Assembly: GCA_964419225.1 (NCBI GenBank)
Contig: CAYQPF010000176.1
Coordinates: forward strand, 1 to 9,540
Source of the DNA: CAYQPF01 sp964419225
Lineage (GTDB): Bacteria > Cloacimonadota > Cloacimonadia > Cloacimonadales > CAYQPF01
Length of the DNA: 9,540 nucleotides
Direction: 5' to 3'
This document shows positions 4,517 to 9,540 of the stretch, one piece after another. Positions within the stretch are counted from its first letter, which is position 1. The number at the start of each line of letters is the position of its first letter. A program made the translations under genes and the position numbers. Under the pieces are notes generated by a model. It had not been told where the DNA came from, ran no database searches, and saw only the letters and a program-made list of their open reading frames with translations.

Positions 4517-4671
4517 TTTCTCTTCTTTTCCTTCCCCCAATTCTCAATTGTCATTTTCCCTTCTCCTGTCCATACCGTCCATAAAGTCCCTATAGTCCCT
4601 ATTGTCCATTTCACTATCAACTACCAACTATTCTCTTTTCCTTTTCCCCCACTAACAACTAACAACTAATC
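4508..4671 (+). repeat. 7-mer and 9-mer micro-repeats downstream of the efflux operon
   Basis: The units include AATTGTC/AATTTCT (4508-4521) and AATTCTC/AATTGTC (4539-4552) with period 7; five 9-base units (GTCCATACC, GTCCATAAA, GTCCCTATA, GTCCCTATT, GTCCATTTC) at 4568-4612; CAACTAC/CAACTAT at 4618-4631; and CAACTAA twice at 4656-4669. The plus strand is pyrimidine-rich. The last unit ends just before the permease stop (4673). No terminator-like hairpin is evident after the operon. Nothing else is seen in 4440-4672 beyond the candidate promoter. Confidence 0.8.
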
Positions 4672-4672
4672 C

Positions 4673-5890
4673 CTATTCATAGCGCAATGCATCTATCAAA
4701 TTCAAATTAGCCGCTTTCTTAGCTGGATACCATCCAAAAAAGATCCCTATCAAACACGAGAACCCTACTGACAGCAGCACTGACCACAAAGATATACTGA
4801 TGCTCCATTTCATTGCCCCGCCAATCAAATACGCTGCCGACATCCCCAAGGCAATACCAACTATCCCCCCTAAAAAACTGATGACCATTGCTTCAATTAA
4901 GAACTGTAACAAAACATCTCTTTTATTGGCACCAACAGCCATTCTGATTCCGATTTCCCGGATTCTTTCTGTAACAGATACCAGCATTATATTCATGATC
5001 CCGATACCTCCAACCAGAAGCGAGATCCCGGCAATACTGGCCAGTAATAAGGTAAGTGTATTGGAAATAGTTTCCGATGTCTCCGCAACATCTGTCTGGG
5101 TCCTCACAAAAAAATCATCCTCTGTTGTCATCGGATGCCTGAGTCGGAGCAGATCCTTAATGTCCTGCTGAATCTTCGGCATTTGCTCCTTCGATTCTGC
5201 TGAAACATTGATCATTAATGGAGGCCTGTGGTCTCCCATAAACCTTGTTAACACGGTTGTATAAGGTGCAATAACAGTATCATCCTGATCAAAACCCATC
5301 ACACTTTCGCCTTTAGGTTTAAGCACTCCCAACACCTTCATAGGAATATTCCTAATCCGGATTGTCTTTCCTATTGGGCTTTCATTGGGAAAAAGATTAG
5401 TCACTACTGTCTGACCCAATACACATACCTTAGCTCCAGATCTCACCTCAGAAACATTAAAAATATTCCCTTCAGAAATCTGAAAATCCCTTATTGAAAA
5501 GAAATCTGTGTCAACACCCTGAACACTGGCCCGCCAGTTCGACGAACCATACTTGATCTGCCCGCCTGAACGCACTACAGGAGAAATATATAAGATCCCG
5601 TTTACATTATCTCTAATTGCTTCTACATCCTCCAACTTGATCAAATCCCCAAAACCCTGCTCCTGCCTTACTGATGTCCTGCTGCTGCTGAAATTGGAGG
5701 AAATAGTGATCAAATTGGTCCCCATGCTCTTAACCTGATCCTCTACTATCTTCTGTGCTCCCTGACCTATCGCCAACATCGCTATCACTGCCGCAACGCC
5801 TATAATGATTCCCAACATTGTCAGCGAAGTTCTTGTTTTATTTCTCTTCAGAGAATTAAGTGCTATCCGGAATATTGCTATAAAATTCAT
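4673..5890 (-). CDS. MacB/FtsX-type ABC exporter permease
   Basis: This is the inner-membrane subunit of the pump, 405 residues from ATG 5890-5888. That start follows the ATPase stop by a single base and is preceded by GAGGAT; a longer frame to 5935 would overlap the ATPase gene by 44 bases and add no family similarity. The topology is typical: TM1 about residues 22-42, a periplasmic MacB core domain of about 235 residues (45-278), then three helices at about 279-303, 330-356 and 367-387. The GGIGIMNIMLVSVTERIREIGIRMAVGA block (294-321) is the FtsX/MacB signature, including the cytoplasmic loop that contacts the ATPase, and the protein ends with ALRYE as family members often do. It is separate from the ATPase, unlike E. 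coli MacB, where both are one chain. These pumps work by mechanotransmission, driving substrate from periplasm to outside; the substrate (macrolide, peptide, lipid or other) is not readable. Confidence 0.95.
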   Translation of the reverse strand: MNFIAIFRIALNSLKRNKTRTSLTMLGIIIGVAAVIAMLAIGQGAQKIVEDQVKSMGTNLITISSNFSSSRTSVRQEQGFGDLIKLEDVEAIRDNVNGILYISPVVRSGGQIKYGSSNWRASVQGVDTDFFSIRDFQISEGNIFNVSEVRSGAKVCVLGQTVVTNLFPNESPIGKTIRIRNIPMKVLGVLKPKGESVMGFDQDDTVIAPYTTVLTRFMGDHRPPLMINVSAESKEQMPKIQQDIKDLLRLRHPMTTEDDFFVRTQTDVAETSETISNTLTLLLASIAGISLLVGGIGIMNIMLVSVTERIREIGIRMAVGANKRDVLLQFLIEAMVISFLGGIVGIALGMSAAYLIGGAMKWSISISLWSVLLSVGFSCLIGIFFGWYPAKKAANLNLIDALRYE

Positions 5891-5891
5891 A

Positions 5892-6635
5892 TTAATCCTC
5901 TTCCACCGGCAAATTCGCCAGATCATGCAAAGCATTCTTAGGTCTGTGATTTACTACATCCGAGCGTAATTTTCCATCCCGGAATGTCAATATCCTCTCA
6001 GCATAATGTGATATATCGTTTTCATGAGTAACTAAAAGTATTGTAATCCCCTTTTTATGGAGCTCCTGAAAAACACTCATTACTTCCACACTCGTCCGCG
6101 TATCCAAATTTCCCGTCGGCTCATCCGCCAATAGTATCACCGGACTGTTCACTATCGCCCTGGCAATTGCAACTCTCTGCTGTTGCCCACCCGATAACTG
6201 ATTGGGAAAATGATGTGCCCGGTCACTGATTTTCACTGTCTCCAAAGCTGCTTCTGCTCTCAACTTACGATCATGATGTGAGAGCTTGGTCCTATATAAT
6301 AGAGGAAGCTCCACATTTTCCAAGGCCGTTGTTCTGGGTAATAAGTTAAATGACTGGAATACAAACCCGATTTTCTGATTCCTGATCTTGGCCAGATCAT
6401 CCTGAGGTATAGTGTGTACAGCAATATTATCCAGTTGATACTCTCCTGAATCCGGTGTGTCCAGACAGCCTATCAGATTCATGAGAGTGGTCTTTCCAGA
6501 ACCGCTCGCTCCCATGATCGCCACAAACTCTCCCCGGTTAATCGTTAAATCCACACCTCTTAAAGCATGCACTCGCACATCACCCATCTTATATGTCTTA
6601 TGTAATTGCTTGATCTGAATTATTGGATCAGCCAT
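5892..6635 (-). CDS. MacB-type ABC exporter ATPase
   Basis: A cytoplasmic nucleotide-binding subunit of 247 residues, close to the LolD/MacB ATPase length. All motifs are intact: Walker A GASGSGKT (42-49), Q-loop Gln94 (FVFQSFNLLPR), signature LSGGQ (147-151), Walker B VILLADEP with catalytic Glu172 (166-173), D-loop (NLD, 176-178) and switch His204 (VTHEND). The C-terminal extension after about 225 is short and polar. ATG 6635 follows the adaptor stop by two bases, with GAAGGA inside the end of that gene, and its own TAA is one base before the permease ATG, so the genes are probably translated as a coupled set. Similarity to LolD is expected for the family; the adaptor and channel genes next door favour a MacB-like role. 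Confidence 0.96.
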   Translation of the reverse strand: MADPIIQIKQLHKTYKMGDVRVHALRGVDLTINRGEFVAIMGASGSGKTTLMNLIGCLDTPDSGEYQLDNIAVHTIPQDDLAKIRNQKIGFVFQSFNLLPRTTALENVELPLLYRTKLSHHDRKLRAEAALETVKISDRAHHFPNQLSGGQQQRVAIARAIVNSPVILLADEPTGNLDTRTSVEVMSVFQELHKKGITILLVTHENDISHYAERILTFRDGKLRSDVVNHRPKNALHDLANLPVEED

Positions 6636-6637
6636 AT

Positions 6638-8194
6638 TTACATCCTTCTTCCCATGCCGCCAAATGGTGTCGCCTGCTGGTTGTTACTGTTTTTCTTCAT
6701 ATCTTTGGAATCAACACCTGTAATGATCTTCTGACCTGGCTTTAATCCCGATACTATTTCTAAATATGTACCATCTGTAATACCGGTTTCCACCCTGACC
6801 ATCGTCGGTTTACCGTTCTCTATTACCCACACACGACCAAATTTCTTCCTGCTGAAATCATTGCCCGAAGTTGACGCATTCAGCATTTGATCCCACGAAC
6901 CCTGGCCTGAAGACTCCACTTTATCACCTTTTCTATTCTTCATCCCCATACCGGCTTGCTTATTCTGACCCATTTGGGAAAAATACTCTCTTCTCTCTTC
7001 TCTGCTCATATTCCGCATCTTCTCTTTGATACTGTCTGGAAGTGCTTGGAATTTCTCTCGCATATTGCCGAAACCTTCACCTCTCTGAGATTCATTATTG
7101 CCATGTACTACTTTATCTGATTTACCCTGAACTTTTTCTCCAACTGCTGCCTTAGTCATACTTTTTGAGCTGTCTTTTCCACCTGCTTCCATACCATGTC
7201 CACCAAAGCCCATCTTCTCACGCATCTTCTTTCTCTCTGCCATATACGCTTCCCAATCCAGTCCCATCGCTTCCCATACTTCTTTGCTGGGCTTGAAATT
7301 CATGGCCATCTGAGGTGCCCTTAAAATATTCTCCTTCTGGGCAACTACTATACTAACATTGGCCGTCATGCCAGGCATCAGTCTGTGATCGTAATTATTC
7401 ACAGAAATAATTACCGAATAACTTACCACATTCTGCTCAACAGTCGAACTAAGCCTGATCTGCCTTACTTTGCCTCTGAAATTATCATCTGCAAACGCAT
7501 CCACAGTAAATCTCACCGGCATCCCCACTTTCACCCTGCCAATATCTGCTTCATCCACACTCGCCTCGATCTGCATCTGCTCCAAATTATTGGCGATCAC
7601 AAAAAGAGTCGGTGAATTTAAACTTGCAGCCACAGTCTGGCCTTCATCCACATTCCTGGATATTATCACTCCATCAATCGGAGATGTGATTGACGCATTA
7701 TTCAAATTTGTCTGAGCTCTTTTTAGATTAAGTTTGGAATTCTCCAAATTCTGATAGGCCTGATCATACTTGATCTGAGCCTTTTGATAATCATATAAAG
7801 TACCCATCTTCTTATCCATTAATTCCTTTGCCAAATCCAAATCTATTTTTGTGTCCTTAAGTGTTGATCGTGCTTTACTAACTTCTGACTCCACCATCGC
7901 AAAATTCGTTTCCAGTATCTCAGTATCAAGTGTTGCCAGTAATTCTCCTTTCCTGACTATGGAATTATAGTCCTTTGTAATTTTAGAAATCTTTCCTGAA
8001 ACTTCTGTTCCTACATTCACTACTGTAACAGGATTAATGGTTCCACTTGCTGTAACCTCTTCAGTGATATCACCTAAAGCTACTTCATCAAAACGCCACT
8101 CAGGCTTACTCTTACCTTTACTTAATACTAACCAAGCCACTAAAACGATAATTACTACACACAACGGGATAAGCCATTTTAAATGCTTTTTCAT
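6638..8194 (-). CDS. MacA/HlyD-family periplasmic adaptor with large Met-rich insertion
   Basis: This membrane-fusion protein links the MacB-like pump to the outer-membrane channel. It is 518 residues, against about 370 for E. coli MacA. It has one N-terminal membrane anchor (residues 7-25, no lipobox), a first lipoyl half with EVSGKISKI (64-72), a short alpha-helical hairpin (about 95-165), a second lipoyl half (ITSPIDGVIISRNVDEGQTV, 169-188), a beta-barrel (about 203-285) and a membrane-proximal domain ending in GLKPGQKIITG (483-493). Between NILRAPQMAM and the VWVIENGKP strand, which are normally close together, lie about 145 extra residues (302-448). They are low-complexity and charged, with 13 Met, many Lys/Arg/Glu and a predicted helical piece (PDSIKEKMRNMSREERREYF, 386-405). 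The start has AGGAAGG four bases upstream; the gap to the channel gene is 15 bases. Related inserts occur in some MacA-like proteins, so this is unusual rather than broken. Confidence 0.93.
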   Translation of the reverse strand: MKKHLKWLIPLCVVIIVLVAWLVLSKGKSKPEWRFDEVALGDITEEVTASGTINPVTVVNVGTEVSGKISKITKDYNSIVRKGELLATLDTEILETNFAMVESEVSKARSTLKDTKIDLDLAKELMDKKMGTLYDYQKAQIKYDQAYQNLENSKLNLKRAQTNLNNASITSPIDGVIISRNVDEGQTVAASLNSPTLFVIANNLEQMQIEASVDEADIGRVKVGMPVRFTVDAFADDNFRGKVRQIRLSSTVEQNVVSYSVIISVNNYDHRLMPGMTANVSIVVAQKENILRAPQMAMNFKPSKEVWEAMGLDWEAYMAERKKMREKMGFGGHGMEAGGKDSSKSMTKAAVGEKVQGKSDKVVHGNNESQRGEGFGNMREKFQALPDSIKEKMRNMSREERREYFSQMGQNKQAGMGMKNRKGDKVESSGQGSWDQMLNASTSGNDFSRKKFGRVWVIENGKPTMVRVETGITDGTYLEIVSGLKPGQKIITGVDSKDMKKNSNNQQATPFGGMGRRM

Positions 8195-8209
8195 GTTACC
8201 TTCCTAAAT

Positions 8210-9463
8210 TTACCATTTATTTAATATCGGTTTTGAGAGTAATTGATTGATCGCTTCTCTCTTTAATAAAATATTGTTTTGATTAGACTCCAATAAAATC
8301 TTTGTATTCAAATATTCCGAACGGGATTTATCGATCTCAATTTGCTTGATCATCCCCAGTTTATACTGTTCCATAGCTATATTTAAATTTTCCAAAGCAC
8401 TGCTTAGTTTTTCCTGATAAAGTGAATTCAACTTATTCAAATACTCCAAGTCTTTTACTGCCTGTTGATATTGATTTGTAATTACTGTCTTCTTATCTTC
8501 CAGAGCCAATTCCTTATTCTTCTGTGTTAACTTGATCCTGTGCACATTTTCACTGTTGCGGAAATAATTCCACAAAGAATAAGATGCATTCAAAGAAACT
8601 GTATGAGTGGTACTATATTTTTCAAAATTCAGATCACTACCGACTTTTGCCCTATTGTAATTGTACTGCAGTGATAAGGATGGCAGAAACTCTGCCCTGT
8701 TCTGAGTCACAGAGATCTTACTTCTGGCTACATCACGCTCCAGAATTTTAATATCCAGAACACTCTCAAAGTCAGGCTGCGGAATTTGCCAGCCTGTCTG
8801 AAATTCCAAATCTGTTAAAGGATATCCTTCATCTTTAAGATTCAAAAAGGTAAACAATTCTTCTCTTTGTTGATCATACAAATTCTTCAACTTTTCTATC
8901 TCGATCTTGGAATTAATCTCTGCTATTTCACTCTGCTTCGCCTCATATTGTGTAATCTTATATTTTGCCAATAAAAATTGACTTTCCTCTGTTATCTTCT
9001 GTTGGATCTTATAATCCTCTTCCTGTGATACAATCTGCTTCTTAGTGTTCAAAAGCGTCAGATAGAGGTTAAATGCCTTATACACAAACTGACGCACCTG
9101 AGTATCATAACTGTATTTCGCAGTCTGATAATCAAAACTGGCATATTTATACTGATAATATAAGGGATCATTCCAACTTATATTCTTCGCAACACTCAAA
9201 CCTATACTATTCGTCGGATTTCCTGCTGGTGACGGTGTGTTCAGCAAATCATTACTCCATCGTAAATTTGCATCCACTTCCGGTGCCAGATTCCATTTGG
9301 ATGTCCTTAACTGAGATTGAGTCGTTTCATAACTGTTCTTACTTATCTTGATCGTAACACTGTTCTTCATTCCATCTTCAATTAATTGTTCCATTGTATA
9401 TGTCTGAGAAAAACCAAGCGAAACTAAACATATGATCGCTGCAAATAAAAGTACTTTCTTCAT
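8210..9463 (-). CDS. TolC-like outer-membrane efflux channel
   Basis: The product is an outer-membrane factor of 417 residues from ATG 9463-9461, which has AGGTGG four bases upstream and starts directly with a signal peptide (MKKVLLFAAIICLVSLGFSQ, cleavage near residue 19). A longer frame to 9508 would put a charged segment before the signal and is rejected. The two-repeat OEP architecture is visible: long coiled-coil helices at about 120-210 and 305-410 with beta-strand segments between and before (for example SLSLQYNYNRAKV, 262-274, and VSLNASYSLWNYF, 289-301). The EQYKLGMIKQIEIDKSRSEY stretch (365-384) matches the conserved C-terminal OEP motif. It is somewhat shorter than E. coli TolC. 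First gene of the efflux operon; it forms the trimeric tunnel that docks with the adaptor encoded next. Confidence 0.93.
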   Translation of the reverse strand: MKKVLLFAAIICLVSLGFSQTYTMEQLIEDGMKNSVTIKISKNSYETTQSQLRTSKWNLAPEVDANLRWSNDLLNTPSPAGNPTNSIGLSVAKNISWNDPLYYQYKYASFDYQTAKYSYDTQVRQFVYKAFNLYLTLLNTKKQIVSQEEDYKIQQKITEESQFLLAKYKITQYEAKQSEIAEINSKIEIEKLKNLYDQQREELFTFLNLKDEGYPLTDLEFQTGWQIPQPDFESVLDIKILERDVARSKISVTQNRAEFLPSLSLQYNYNRAKVGSDLNFEKYSTTHTVSLNASYSLWNYFRNSENVHRIKLTQKNKELALEDKKTVITNQYQQAVKDLEYLNKLNSLYQEKLSSALENLNIAMEQYKLGMIKQIEIDKSRSEYLNTKILLESNQNNILLKREAINQLLSKPILNKW

Positions 9464-9480
9464 ATTACCACCTGTTACTT

Positions 9481-9535
9481 TTTCTGTTTCCTTCAGAAAC
9501 AAAAACATATTTATCTCTACTATGATTTAAGACAA
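9481..9535 (-). promoter_or_regulatory. Possible promoter and leader hairpin of the efflux operon
   Basis: On the minus strand TTGTCT (9535-9530) and TAAATA (9513-9508) are separated by 16 bases, a weak promoter match. In the leader, TTTCTG and CAGAAA (arms 9481-9486 and 9494-9499) form a 6-bp hairpin with a 7-base loop ahead of the ribosome binding site. The right edge of the window is five bases away, so a better promoter may lie outside. Confidence 0.25.
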
Positions 9536-9540
9536 TTGTT

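Noticed and set aside
5891..5935. A longer N-terminus for the permease
   Set aside because: The extra 15 residues come from the end of the ATPase gene in another frame; ATG 5890 has a good ribosome binding site and the family start.

Overview
This window looks like a piece of a low-GC, Gram-negative (diderm) bacterial chromosome. It encodes a tripartite efflux pump that needs an outer membrane, and several exported proteins with Sec signal peptides. Translation starts are almost all preceded by strong AGGAGG-like Shine-Dalgarno sites. Several promoters have TTGACA-type -35 boxes, including a perfect one in front of rnpB. That argues against classical Bacteroidetes, which rarely use either. 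An FCB-related or candidate-phylum lineage such as Cloacimonadota is my guess, from the overall look and the intergenic micro-repeats; the sequence does not prove it.

Layout. Every protein gene reads on the minus strand; the only clear plus-strand gene is rnpB. From left to right: the 5' end of an unidentified exported-protein gene (1-121); a 40-42 codon small ORF (186-308/314) under a promoter overlapped by a perfect 9-bp inverted repeat (331-358); a noncoding stretch of degenerate 7-mer and 9-mer tandem repeats (about 420-700); a well-formed promoter and the complete class A RNase P RNA (734-1114) with its terminator; an unrecognised exported/membrane protein with internal repeats (1135-2106); a GNAT acetyltransferase (2174-2668); spermidine synthase speE (2832-3683) overlapping S-adenosylmethionine decarboxylase speH (3664-4089); a 50-codon small ORF whose Shine-Dalgarno lies in a potential hairpin (4244-4438); another repeat-rich spacer (about 4500-4672); and a four-gene operon for a MacAB-TolC-like efflux system (4673-9463).

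How the genes work together. SpeH makes decarboxylated S-adenosylmethionine and SpeE transfers its aminopropyl group to putrescine, giving spermidine. Their 20-bp overlap suggests translational coupling. The efflux operon is transcribed outer-membrane channel, then periplasmic adaptor, ABC ATPase and FtsX/MacB-type permease, with gaps of 15, 2 and 1 bases, and so encodes a complete pump. Its substrate cannot be read from the sequence.

No clearly new large system is present. The best leads are two short ORFs with strong translation signals, each with an inverted repeat over its promoter or ribosome binding site; the 7-bp and 9-bp micro-repeats that occupy nearly every spacer on the same strand and in one case supply the stop codon of speE; and a roughly 145-residue Met-rich insertion in the MacA-like adaptor.
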